From Cytophagaceae bacterium (lineage in GTDB: Bacteria; Bacteroidota; Bacteroidia; Cytophagales; Flexibacteraceae), in assembly GCA_027485575.1 (NCBI GenBank), contig JAIXQU010000051.1, positions 1-64,000 of the forward strand: a stretch of DNA of 64,000 nucleotides, written 5' to 3'. This document shows positions 19,755 through 29,038 of the stretch, piece by piece. How positions within the stretch are numbered: position 1 is the stretch's first letter; each line of letters starts with the position of its first letter. The position numbers and the translations under genes are program-made. The notes beneath the pieces were generated by a model that did no database searches, was not told the DNA's origin, and saw nothing but the letters and a program-made list of their open reading frames with translations.

Positions 19755-19867
19755 TTTTGTTCTATCAGGTCTTCATTTTCTTCAATTATACTTTCTGCCA
19801 AATGAATATCTTTATTTTTCATTCCTTTGTTTTCAACCAATTGTGATTTACGAATAGAAGGACTCAA
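19739..19867 (-). pseudogene. N-terminally truncated DUF4160 remnant
   Basis: Minus-strand frame LSPSIRKSQLVENKGMKNKDIHLAESIIEENEDLIEQKWKAYFKR* resembles the C-terminal half of DUF4160 proteins, which commonly precede DUF2442; preceded by an in-frame stop, with the N-terminal domain absent. Confidence 0.6.
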
Positions 19868-19894
19868 TTAGTTTAAATCAAATAGATCCTTTTT

Positions 19895-22800
19895 TTAAAG
19901 CAGCGATACCTCCAATCCTACTTCCTCTTTCATCGCCTTCAAAAAATCATCACTCGGATTCACCATCATTTTTCGGCTGAAGGCATCGGCTTCAATGGTT
20001 TCAGCCTGGTCAATGAACCGGAAACGGATGCTTTGTTTTCCCTGGTGCTTTTTTAAAACCGATTCCAAAAGGTCCAGATTGATGCTGTCCAGCAGCTCAA
20101 TCGGAATTTTCACTTCCAGACCTTTTAAGAATTTGGATCTTACTTCTTCCAGCAACATCATGTCCAAAACATTGAACATGAACTCATTTTCGTTGCCAAA
20201 CCGAGGTCTGAATTCACCTTTTACAAATATAAACTGACCTTCCTTTCCAAAGCTTTCATATTTCTGGTAGTCCTTTCCAAATAGCGCTATTTCGTATTGC
20301 CCCGAATAATCTGTGATAGCAAACCTGCAATATGGATTTCCGTTTTTGGCAATTTTCTGGATTCGGTTGGTCACCATGCCCGCAAAGCGGATTTCCCTTC
20401 CGGGTTTTGCTTCGATGTCCGCAGCAGCAACTGTACAAAAAGTTTCTATGTCCTTTTTGAATGGATCAAGCGGATGGCCGGAAATGTAAAATCCAACCAC
20501 ATCATACTCTCTTTGAAGGGCTTCCATGGCTATCATTTCCGGAATTACCGGAATTTTAGGCTCCGCCACCTGAGCTGAAAAACCAGAACTTCCAAAAAGT
20601 GAAGTTTGTGCAGAATTCGTCTGACTGGCTTTGGCATTTCCGAAGCGAATCATTTTTTCAATCAGGTTGTCCTCTCCCTCTACAAAGAAATGGCCTCTGT
20701 GCAATCCATTTTCCTTAAATCCGTCAAAAGCACCTGCAGCTGCCAGCGATTCCAGGGTTTTTTTATTGATGCTGCGTTGGCTAACCCGCTCTGCAAATTG
20801 CCAAAGACCTGTATAAATTCCTTTTTCCTGCCTGTCTTTTACCAATCCTTCCACTGCCGCCTCTCCAACTCCTTTGATTCCCGCCAGGCCAAATCGAATC
20901 TGCCCCTCCATATTTGGTGTGAAATCTGCAAAAGACTCATTTACATCTGGGCCCAAAACTTTGATGCCCATGCGGTTGCACTCTTCCATGTAGTACTTCA
21001 CCTTGTCTATATTGGCCTTTTCATTGGTAAGGTTGGCAGCCATATATTCTGCGGGATAATGTGCTTTGAGCCAGGCTGTCTGGAAGGCTACAAACGCATA
21101 GCAAGTGGCATGGCTTTTATTAAAAGCATAGGCAGCAAATGCTTCCCAATCCACCCAGATTTTATTCAGTTTATCCTGGGGATGGCCTTTCGCTACCGCC
21201 TTTTCCATAAACATGGGCTTTAGTTTGTCCAGTGTTTTTCTGTCTTTTTTACCCATTGCTTTTCGCAGTACATCGGCATCTCCTTTCGAAAAATCAGCCA
21301 GGCGCTGCGAAAGCAGCATCACCTGTTCCTGATAGACAGTAATGCCATAGGTTTCTTCCAATATTTCAGCCATTTCCGGCAAATCGTAGCTAATTGCTTC
21401 CTGACCATTTTTTCGCTTCACAAAATTGGGAATATACTCCAAAGGCCCTGGGCGGTACAGTGCGTTCATGGCTATAAGGTCTTCAAATTTAGTGGGTTTG
21501 AGATCCTTCATGTATTTCTGCATACCCACACTTTCAAACTGAAATACACCATTTAACTCACCTCTTTGAAATAGTTCAAAAGTTTTCTGGTCCGAAAGGT
21601 CTACATTATCCATATCAAACTCCAGATTGTGGTTTTGCTTGATAAGCTTGAGACAGTTTTTTATGATGGTGAGGGTTTTGAGGCCCAAAAAGTCCATTTT
21701 GATAACCCCGGCATCCTCAATAACGGTACCTTCAAATTGTGTAAGTAAAAATTCAGAATCTTTGGCCGTGGCTATGGGCATAAGTTCTGTAAGGTCGGAA
21801 GGCGCAATGATAACAGCTGAGGCGTGAACTCCGGTATTTCGGACAGAACCTTCCAAAATAATGGCCTCAGTAAGTACTTTGCCTCTTGGGTCAGTTTTGG
21901 AGGTATAAATTTCTCTCAACTGATTTACGAGCATCATATCTTCGGTATTCAGTTCCTCTTTTTCCTCCAGACTTTTTTCACCCTTCAATGGAGCCAATAA
22001 AAGTCTGTTTAGGGTAACGCCAATTTTCTCAGGAATCAATTTTGTAAGTCCATTTGCTTGGTCTAAAGGCAAATCAAGCACACGTGCAACATCTTTTATG
22101 GAGGTTTTGGCAGCCATGGTACCATAAGTTACAATTTGTGCCACCTGGTATTTGCCATACTTTTCAACCACATAATCGAGCACTTTCTGCCGGCCATCAT
22201 CCTCAAAATCAGTATCAATATCTGGCATTGACTTCCTGTCCGGGTTCAGAAACCGCTCAAAAAGGAGCTTGTATTTGATGGGGTCAATGTTGGTTATACC
22301 CACACAATAGGCAATAGCCGAACCCGCTGCTGAACCTCTCCCTGGCCCAATGGAAACGCCAAGATTCCGACCAGCTTTTATAAAATCTGCAACAATGAGA
22401 AAGTAACCCGAAAAGCCCATTGTTTTAACCGTAAATAATTCAAAATCAAGTCGCTCACGTACCTCTTCTGTTATTTCCCCATATCGTTTCAAGGCCCCTT
22501 CAAAAGTAAGGTGTTTGAGGTATTCCCATTGGTCATCAAAGCCTGTTGGCACAGGAAAATTGGGAAGCAAAATATCCCGCTTCAATTCCAGTTTTTCCAC
22601 TTTGTCCACCACCATCTGCGTGTTTTCCAAAGCCTCCGGAATGTCAGAAAACACCTTTTCCATTTCCGCCTTGGTTTTGAAATAAAACTGGTCGTTAGGG
22701 AACTTAAAACGTCGGTTTTTTACAATCGCATCCTCATGCACAAAATCATCAAAGCCTGGCGTGCTTTGCTTTTCTCCCGTGTTGATGCAAAGCAGGATAT

Positions 22801-23458
22801 CATGTGCATTGTAGTCCTTTTGGTTGGTATAGTGGCTATCGTTGGAGCAAATAATGGGCACTTTATACTTTCGACTCCACTTTATCAGAATTTTATTTAC
22901 CACATCCTGCTCCTTCATGTTGTGGCGTTGGAGTTCAATAAAATAGTCATCTCCAAATAGATTGAGCCACCACTGAAACTCTTTTTCGGCCTCCTCTTCA
23001 CTTTTCTGAAGTATCATTTGAGGCACGTAAGCCCCAATACAACAAGTAGTTGCTATTAATCCTTCATGGTATTTTTCAATCAGCTTTTTGTCAATCCGGG
23101 GATAAACGCCATATTTTCCATCTATCCAGCCCAGAGAGCAAAGTTTCGACAGATTTTTATAGCCTTCCGCATTTTTGGCCACCAGCAACTGATGGTACCT
23201 GTCATCCTTTTCCTGCTTGGTAAATTTCTTGCGGTTCATGTCCTCGACCACATAAAATTCGCAACCCACAATCGGTTTTACGCCTTGTTTATTGGCCTCA
23301 TTCACAAACTGAAACACGCCAAACATATTGCCATGGTCTGTAATGGCGCAGGCAAGTTGGCCGTCATCGGCCGCTTTTTTGAGCATATCGCCAATATTGG
23401 CAGCACCATCAAGGAGCGAAAATTGCGTATGACAGTGAAGATGAGAGAATTGAGGCAT
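19895..23458 (-). CDS. dnaE: DNA polymerase III subunit alpha
   Basis: PHP domain start (FSHLHCHTQFSLLDGA), GPGRGSAAGSAIAYCVGITNIDPIKY, PDIDTDFEDDGRQKVLDYV. Confidence 0.97.
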   Translation of the reverse strand: MPQFSHLHCHTQFSLLDGAANIGDMLKKAADDGQLACAITDHGNMFGVFQFVNEANKQGVKPIVGCEFYVVEDMNRKKFTKQEKDDRYHQLLVAKNAEGYKNLSKLCSLGWIDGKYGVYPRIDKKLIEKYHEGLIATTCCIGAYVPQMILQKSEEEAEKEFQWWLNLFGDDYFIELQRHNMKEQDVVNKILIKWSRKYKVPIICSNDSHYTNQKDYNAHDILLCINTGEKQSTPGFDDFVHEDAIVKNRRFKFPNDQFYFKTKAEMEKVFSDIPEALENTQMVVDKVEKLELKRDILLPNFPVPTGFDDQWEYLKHLTFEGALKRYGEITEEVRERLDFELFTVKTMGFSGYFLIVADFIKAGRNLGVSIGPGRGSAAGSAIAYCVGITNIDPIKYKLLFERFLNPDRKSMPDIDTDFEDDGRQKVLDYVVEKYGKYQVAQIVTYGTMAAKTSIKDVARVLDLPLDQANGLTKLIPEKIGVTLNRLLLAPLKGEKSLEEKEELNTEDMMLVNQLREIYTSKTDPRGKVLTEAIILEGSVRNTGVHASAVIIAPSDLTELMPIATAKDSEFLLTQFEGTVIEDAGVIKMDFLGLKTLTIIKNCLKLIKQNHNLEFDMDNVDLSDQKTFELFQRGELNGVFQFESVGMQKYMKDLKPTKFEDLIAMNALYRPGPLEYIPNFVKRKNGQEAISYDLPEMAEILEETYGITVYQEQVMLLSQRLADFSKGDADVLRKAMGKKDRKTLDKLKPMFMEKAVAKGHPQDKLNKIWVDWEAFAAYAFNKSHATCYAFVAFQTAWLKAHYPAEYMAANLTNEKANIDKVKYYMEECNRMGIKVLGPDVNESFADFTPNMEGQIRFGLAGIKGVGEAAVEGLVKDRQEKGIYTGLWQFAERVSQRSINKKTLESLAAAGAFDGFKENGLHRGHFFVEGEDNLIEKMIRFGNAKASQTNSAQTSLFGSSGFSAQVAEPKIPVIPEMIAMEALQREYDVVGFYISGHPLDPFKKDIETFCTVAAADIEAKPGREIRFAGMVTNRIQKIAKNGNPYCRFAITDYSGQYEIALFGKDYQKYESFGKEGQFIFVKGEFRPRFGNENEFMFNVLDMMLLEEVRSKFLKGLEVKIPIELLDSINLDLLESVLKKHQGKQSIRFRFIDQAETIEADAFSRKMMVNPSDDFLKAMKEEVGLEVSLL

Positions 23459-23570
23459 TTGGAAAATTTAAAACTCAGAAGTTAAAATTCAAAACCAGTT
23501 TAAAAACCGATTTGAAATTCACTTCCAATTGAGGATGCAATGTAAAGATTTTTTGGGCAGCCTGGCGGGC

Positions 23571-23586
23571 TCCCGATAAATCGGGA
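23571..23586. repeat. short perfect intergenic palindrome
   Basis: TCCCGAT-AA-ATCGGGA, upstream of dnaE. Confidence 0.6.
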
Positions 23587-23705
23587 ATCCTGAAAAGCGA
23601 TGTTTTAAGAACAATAATTTAAGCTTGATTATCAAAAAATAGAGGCTTGAATTTGAAGACGGAAATGAAGGTGTGAAACTAGAGTTTAATTTGAGGGATT
23701 TGAAT

Positions 23706-24395
23706 TCAATTAAAAAAAGCATCTGCATAGCAAGTATCTTTATGCCTGGAGAAATCCATGTTTTTGGGCTCTATAATTGTACTTCCCGATTCTCTTGTTT
23801 TTTTGTTATAGTAGTCAATTGGAATTTCTTTTTGTAGTTTGGGATACCAATTAATAATCTCGTATTGCCTTGAATGGTACTCCAGGGCATGAAGATATAA
23901 GTTAGAATTAAAGTTTAAGCTATTTGTTGAAAGTGATTGAATATAATTATTGCGATTAAAATAGTAGGTTGAGGTGTCAAAAATCAGCTTTAATTTTAAT
24001 ATTGTTCCTTTAATTGCAAGGTATTCATTTGTAAGCTGTTTTCCTCCATTTAGGTTTCCTGAAGTTGTAATGATGTATTTCTTGAAATTTGCTGTATCAA
24101 GCTGAAAACTAAAATCATTATAAGAACTGCCAAGCTTCATTTTTGGAATTTGAAAATTTCCATTTTCATCGGTGTATGAAACCTGACGGTCAGTCTTGCC
24201 AGAGCTTTGAAGGAACAATCCTCCACCAGCGTAGGTAGTTGTAACTACCATCACTCCCGGTATGGGTTGTCCGGTCTCTTCTAAAATCAAGTTGCCATTT
24301 ATTTTGCCAACTTCCTCAAATTCACTATTGAAAAGCTCTAATTTACAAGAAGATAGCATAATAAAACCGAACAGAACAATTGTCTTTATTTTCAT
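23706..24395 (-). CDS. lipoprotein with carboxypeptidase-like regulatory domain
   Basis: Lipobox LSSCK; INGNLILEETGQPIPGVMVVTTTYAGGG... DENGNFQIP. Confidence 0.6.
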   Translation of the reverse strand: MKIKTIVLFGFIMLSSCKLELFNSEFEEVGKINGNLILEETGQPIPGVMVVTTTYAGGGLFLQSSGKTDRQVSYTDENGNFQIPKMKLGSSYNDFSFQLDTANFKKYIITTSGNLNGGKQLTNEYLAIKGTILKLKLIFDTSTYYFNRNNYIQSLSTNSLNFNSNLYLHALEYHSRQYEIINWYPKLQKEIPIDYYNKKTRESGSTIIEPKNMDFSRHKDTCYADAFFN

Positions 24396-25111
24396 GTGTT
24401 TAATTTTAGGGATAATTGAAGTTGATTTAAAGTACCCGGTTGATATTTGAAATCAGAAGAGGCAATAGAAAACATTGTAATAACTCCAAGTAAAAGTTGT
24501 GGATAGCCTTCTCTGGAAAGGCTTCTGTAGACACCAACTTGTAAACCAGGTGTAAATCTTCTAAAAGGCTTTAAATAAAGCTCTTCATTTGAAAGATCGG
24601 TTTTGTTCAGTTCAAATCCGGATTTTATTAGTGAACCAGAAATCAATTGTCTAACAATAATGCCATTAGCAAAAATCCATTTAGAATTTTCCTTGAATCT
24701 AAAATTTCCTAAAAAACCATAACTCAGGAAGACCATTTTCCTGGTGTAATTCAATTGATAGAGACTAGAGTTGCTTCTTATGGACTGATAATCTGCATCA
24801 AAACCTAAGCTAAGCCCACCTGACCATTTTGTTGAAAACTGTTTTGTTGCTGAACCAAAAAATGCGGCAGATCCATTTGGAATAACATTTGCATTTTTAT
24901 GAGTTCCTAAATAGAAACTAGATCCTAAATTTAAACTTGTGCTCAATTTGATTTCTTTCAGAAATGAACTCTGCTTGGCTAAAGTCATATTGCTACTCAG
25001 GAAAAAAAACAGAATAATTATTCCCGGGAATGAAATTATTGCTTTTGTTTGGGGAGTTGAGATTAAAGAAAGCATTTTATAAATAACAGATAAATTAATA
25101 ATATACAACAT
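24392..25111 (-). CDS. predicted outer-membrane beta-barrel-like protein
   Basis: Signal-like N-terminus from the internal Met MLSLISTPQTK...; alternating beta-strand-like segments; 4-nt overlap with the downstream lipoprotein gene. Confidence 0.45.
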   Translation of the reverse strand: MLYIINLSVIYKMLSLISTPQTKAIISFPGIIILFFFLSSNMTLAKQSSFLKEIKLSTSLNLGSSFYLGTHKNANVIPNGSAAFFGSATKQFSTKWSGGLSLGFDADYQSIRSNSSLYQLNYTRKMVFLSYGFLGNFRFKENSKWIFANGIIVRQLISGSLIKSGFELNKTDLSNEELYLKPFRRFTPGLQVGVYRSLSREGYPQLLLGVITMFSIASSDFKYQPGTLNQLQLSLKLNT

Positions 25112-25316
25112 TTAAAGCCAGTTACTTGAGCCTTTATTGCTCTTTTATCTTTGAGGGTCCAATATACACGAAAAATTATATCATGATAACCTTAAGGCAA
25201 GCATAGTTGGGTAATCTTAAATATTTTTTGTAATGCCCGAACCATATGCATCCAAGGTGTTGTCAGATTTTTTAAACTTTATTTTGGGCTTAATTTTACT
25301 CTGTTTTTTAAAACAA

Positions 25317-25350
25317 AAAAAGCCGCCTTTTGCAAAGCGGCCTTTTTTAC
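25317..25350 (-). terminator. intrinsic terminator downstream of tRNA-Arg
   Basis: Minus strand ...aaaaaGGCCGCTTTGCAAAAGGCGGCttttttt hairpin (GCCGC/GCGGC stem) 5 nt past the tRNA. Confidence 0.7.
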
Positions 25351-25354
25351 TGGG

Positions 25355-25428
25355 TGATCCCGGAGAGACTCGAACTCCCAACCCTCAGAGCCGAAATCTG
25401 ATATTCTATCCAATTGAACTACGGAACC
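25355..25428 (-). tRNA. tRNA-Arg (anticodon TCG)
   Basis: Hand-folded 74-nt cloverleaf: acceptor GGTTCCG/CGGGATC, D stem GTTC/GAAT, anticodon stem TCAGA-TTTCGGC-TCTGA, T arm GGGAG-TTCGAGT-CTCTC, discriminator A; CCA not encoded. Confidence 0.93.
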
Positions 25429-25439
25429 ATTTCGGACTG

Positions 25440-25447
25440 CAAACATA
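25440..25447 (-). promoter_or_regulatory. candidate -7 element for tRNA-Arg
   Basis: Minus strand TATGTTTG (TAnnTTTG) 11 nt upstream of the mature tRNA 5' end. Confidence 0.45.
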
Positions 25448-25475
25448 GGAAAAATGTGATTGGCATGAAATTGAA

Positions 25476-26237
25476 TTATTGGAAATCTTTGCTTTTCCTC
25501 AGAAATTCTTCTGCCAGCAATAAATCCTCTGGAGAATCTATACCAATGGTTTCTAATTCATTTTCAGCCACATAAATGTTGTATCCAGCTTCCAGCCAAC
25601 GCAGTTGTTCAAGATTTTCAGCCAGCTCAAGTTGCCCCGGTGGCAGTTTACTTATTTCCAATAATACCTTTGAAGTATAGGCATACATTCCCAAATGTCG
25701 GAAATAGGGGGCCTTTTCCTTCCAGAGTTTTTCATTTTCGCCTCTCACAAAAGGTATTGTACTTCTGCTGAAATACAGGGCTTTACCCGTGGTGGATTTC
25801 ACCAGTTTCACCACATTGGGATTGAAAATGGCTTCCTCACTTACAGTTTTCTGACACAAGGTTCCAATATCAGCATGGGTTTTGTTCATCAAGGCAACCA
25901 GTTCCTCAATTTGCCTGGGGTCAATAAAGGGTTCATCCCCCTGAACATTGATAATGATTTGAGCATCTGATTGGCTTTTTTCAAATGCTTCGGCACAGCG
26001 GTCTGTTCCGGAAACACATGAAACCGAAGTCATAACTACCTCTCCACCAAAAGAATAAACTTCACCTGCAATCCTATCGTCATCCGTGGCAACCACAACC
26101 CGTTCAATGTTTCCTGCCTTTTTGGTTTGCTCAAAAACCCGCTGAATCATGGTTTTGCCTCCAATTTTAACAAGGGGCTTGCCTGGAAATCGGGTACTTG
26201 CATATCTGGCCGGGATAATGGCTAAGGCTGATTTCAT
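25476..26237 (-). CDS. kdsB: 3-deoxy-manno-octulosonate cytidylyltransferase
   Basis: IIPARYASTRFPGKPLVKIGGKTMIQRVFEQ; INVQGDEPFIDPRQI. Confidence 0.96.
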   Translation of the reverse strand: MKSALAIIPARYASTRFPGKPLVKIGGKTMIQRVFEQTKKAGNIERVVVATDDDRIAGEVYSFGGEVVMTSVSCVSGTDRCAEAFEKSQSDAQIIINVQGDEPFIDPRQIEELVALMNKTHADIGTLCQKTVSEEAIFNPNVVKLVKSTTGKALYFSRSTIPFVRGENEKLWKEKAPYFRHLGMYAYTSKVLLEISKLPPGQLELAENLEQLRWLEAGYNIYVAENELETIGIDSPEDLLLAEEFLRKSKDFQ

Positions 26238-26248
26238 ATAATTGATTT

Positions 26249-26968
26249 CTATAGTTTTACTCTTTCAGATATCCAATTCCAGATTTTTCCGTTCAGGTTT
26301 TTCTGATAGGGAATCCATATTTCACCATTTAACAACCAAAACCAGCCTTTGCTTTTCGGCAATTGGTATAAATCCTGATGGGTTGCTTCTCTTTCTACCC
26401 AGATTTTAACTTCGTTTTGAGAACTCAGCCAATCTTCTTCTGAGAACCCAATTTTTTCGTTTGACAACAACTCCGCTTCAACTGTCCGGTTGGCAAAACT
26501 CCAAATCACCCTTGCCTGCTCAAAAAAATTATTTTTTTCCAATCGGCCGAGAACCAATTCCATAGGTTGCTCTTTTCCTGATTCTTCTAAACAGGCCTGA
26601 ACCAATTGCTCGGTAAAAGAGATCCAAACTTCAGGATTGGCAGGTGATTTGGGGATTTCCCCTGAGGTTGCCGAAATTTTAATTCTTGACTCATTTTCTT
26701 CCGGAAAATCAGTGGTTGCTATGACCATTTTATTCAATTCCTGAAGCCAGTTTTTGGAGAGATTACCCTCCCAGATAAGATCATCATCCATAGAAAATCC
26801 TTCGGCCTCAATTTCTTCCTTTGGTATTTCATCCCTTTCGGTGAATATTTGTTCCAGATAAATGCCAAGTTCATTTGCTCCAAAAGGTTTTAGCTCGGCC
26901 TTTACAGAAAAGGAGTGGGGAGGCGGAACGTCAATATCGGTCTGGTAATAAATGGTTAATTCCTTCAT
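26249..26968 (-). CDS. hypothetical protein
   Basis: 239-aa intact ORF tightly packed between menE-like and kdsB genes on the same strand; no family recognised. Confidence 0.6.
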   Translation of the reverse strand: MKELTIYYQTDIDVPPPHSFSVKAELKPFGANELGIYLEQIFTERDEIPKEEIEAEGFSMDDDLIWEGNLSKNWLQELNKMVIATTDFPEENESRIKISATSGEIPKSPANPEVWISFTEQLVQACLEESGKEQPMELVLGRLEKNNFFEQARVIWSFANRTVEAELLSNEKIGFSEEDWLSSQNEVKIWVEREATHQDLYQLPKSKGWFWLLNGEIWIPYQKNLNGKIWNWISERVKL

Positions 26969-26981
26969 CTTTTTATTGGGG

Positions 26982-28124
26982 TTAAAATTGTTTCTTCCAA
27001 ATGGGTAATATTTTTTCTATTAGAGTTTTTAAGGCTGGTTTATCTACTTTTAAAGAGGCTGTAACCGGTATTTTTTCTATTTCATAGATGGCTTTTGGCA
27101 AAATTTTAGGGTCTTCATTTTGCCTGATATTTGCCATAAATTCTGACCAGAAACCTTCTCCATCCGGAATATTTGTCTTATTGCTTTCAAAGACCATAAC
27201 CAGAACTTCTCCGAAAACTGAATTATGAATGCCTACCAATTCAAAGTTAATTGATTTCCAAGGCAAATAATTGAATATTATAGTTTTAACTGATTCCGGA
27301 TTGATTTTCAGCCCATCAGAATTTATGATTTCATCCATTCTGCCTGCTAAGAAAAATGAATTCTCACTGACCAGATTTACAGTATCTTTTGTTTGGAGCC
27401 ATACATTTTGTGTCACCTTCCCAAGGATAGCCAAACAACCGTTTTCTTCTGTTTTTATTTGAATTCCAGGTAAAATTTGAAAGGGGATTTCTTCAGGTTT
27501 AAGATTTTGGTTGGGTATATAATGGTTTTTAATGGCAATGTGCGAGGCTGTCTCAGTCATTCCATACGATTGAAAAACAGGGCAATTCAATGCCTGAATT
27601 TTACCCTGGGTTTTTTTTGAAATTTCAGCTCCACCGACCAGAATTCCCTTCCAGTTTTTCGAGTGCCTATTGATTTTATTATTTTCAACAACAGCGTCTA
27701 ATTGTCTGGGCACCATAGATATGAACCACTTTTTTTTAGTAAGTAATTCTGAGTTTTCAGGCAGCCCATTCGAAGAGGGTTCTACAATCCACAGGTCAAT
27801 ACCAGCCAGAAATGACCGGGCTAAAACCATAATTCCACCAATATGATTGGCGGGAATGCAAAGAATTAAGCCAACTTCATTTTTATCAAGACCAAAGAAA
27901 TCAATGCTGGTCCGGGCACTGGTTTCAATTTGATTTCGGTGCAGTAATATTTTAGATGGAGTACCCGTAGATCCCGAAGTTTTTACTTCAAAGGTATCTT
28001 TCCCGGAAAAATAAAAATTAGCAAACTCAAAAACAGGTTTAAGGAATTCATGATTTTCAGCAAGTAAATGTTGTTGAAAAAACAGATTTGAAGGATAACC
28101 AATTTCCTTAAACCAAATTGTCAT
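26982..28124 (-). CDS. menE: AMP-binding enzyme, o-succinylbenzoate-CoA ligase-like
   Basis: KTSGSTGTPSKILLHRNQIETSA P-loop; FQSYGMTETASHIAIK; short (380 aa) MenE-type size. Confidence 0.75.
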   Translation of the reverse strand: MTIWFKEIGYPSNLFFQQHLLAENHEFLKPVFEFANFYFSGKDTFEVKTSGSTGTPSKILLHRNQIETSARTSIDFFGLDKNEVGLILCIPANHIGGIMVLARSFLAGIDLWIVEPSSNGLPENSELLTKKKWFISMVPRQLDAVVENNKINRHSKNWKGILVGGAEISKKTQGKIQALNCPVFQSYGMTETASHIAIKNHYIPNQNLKPEEIPFQILPGIQIKTEENGCLAILGKVTQNVWLQTKDTVNLVSENSFFLAGRMDEIINSDGLKINPESVKTIIFNYLPWKSINFELVGIHNSVFGEVLVMVFESNKTNIPDGEGFWSEFMANIRQNEDPKILPKAIYEIEKIPVTASLKVDKPALKTLIEKILPIWKKQF

Positions 28125-28187
28125 TTATTTTTTTCCTGAAGTTTGAATCTGGTTTAATTCAAAACTAAACCAGGTCCCCTTCAAGTT

Positions 28188-28910
28188 CTATAGAAAGTTA
28201 AGCCTTTGAAAAAGACTGTCTTGATAAGTTTTTGAAATAGGAATATGCTTGGCATTAATAATCAGAGTATTCCCTTCAATAAATTGAATTTTTCTCATGT
28301 TTACAATATAAGACCGATGGACCCGAATGAAGGTACTGCCTTTTAATTTTTCCTCTATGGCCTTCATTGTGCTATAAACAATATATCGGGTGTTTTCGGT
28401 ATACACCAAAACATAATCTGCCAAAGCTTCGATAAAATAAATATCCTGATAAGATAGTTTGTAGAATTTCGAATTTGACTTAACGTAGATTTCTTTCAGA
28501 TCTTCATTTTGGCTTGCCTGGCGCTTTGTGAAATAAATTGTATCAATTGCCCTGTGAATGGACTTGGCAAATCTTTCAAATTGAACCGGTTTTACGAGGT
28601 AATCGAGGGCTTTTAAATCAAAAGCCTCAACTGCATAACCTGATTCTGTGGTAATTAAAATGGTTTCCGGTAAATTTGGAATTGATTTCATTAATTCAAT
28701 TCCGCTCATCTCAGGCATATTAATATCCAGAAGAAGAATGTCAACATCCGGATTATTAATGAGAAAGTTAAATCCTTCTTTTCCACTTTGAAGAGAAGCT
28801 TTCAAGACAAGAAAATCAATTCTACTAATATAGTTTTCAAGGATTAATCTTGAAGCATCATCGTCTTCTACAATTACACAAGAATAAGTAACAGCGGTTT
28901 TTTCAATCAT
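28188..28910 (-). CDS. LytTR-family response regulator
   Basis: Receiver domain (VEDDDASRLILENYI..DILLLDINMPEMSGIELM) plus LytTR (IYVKSNSKFYKLSYQDIYFIEALADYVLVYTEN..FIRVHRSYIVN). Confidence 0.93.
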   Translation of the reverse strand: MIEKTAVTYSCVIVEDDDASRLILENYISRIDFLVLKASLQSGKEGFNFLINNPDVDILLLDINMPEMSGIELMKSIPNLPETILITTESGYAVEAFDLKALDYLVKPVQFERFAKSIHRAIDTIYFTKRQASQNEDLKEIYVKSNSKFYKLSYQDIYFIEALADYVLVYTENTRYIVYSTMKAIEEKLKGSTFIRVHRSYIVNMRKIQFIEGNTLIINAKHIPISKTYQDSLFQRLNFL

Positions 28911-29038
28911 TGGTCAATATAAAATGCAATCCAAATTGTCTTAATATCAAAAGGCAAATGTGGTATAAAAATGGAAAATTATCTTATCAATTTTATGAGA
29001 TAAATTTATGAGATAAAATTAATTGATAAAATCCGTTT

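Noticed and set aside
20606-21223. 205-aa plus-strand ORF antisense to dnaE
   Set aside because: Lies wholly within the strongly supported dnaE coding sequence; its composition looks like a reverse-frame shadow and no family is recognisable.
22511-22960. 149-aa plus-strand ORF antisense to dnaE
   Set aside because: Same reasoning: a shadow ORF of a conserved gene with a low-complexity H/F/V-rich translation.
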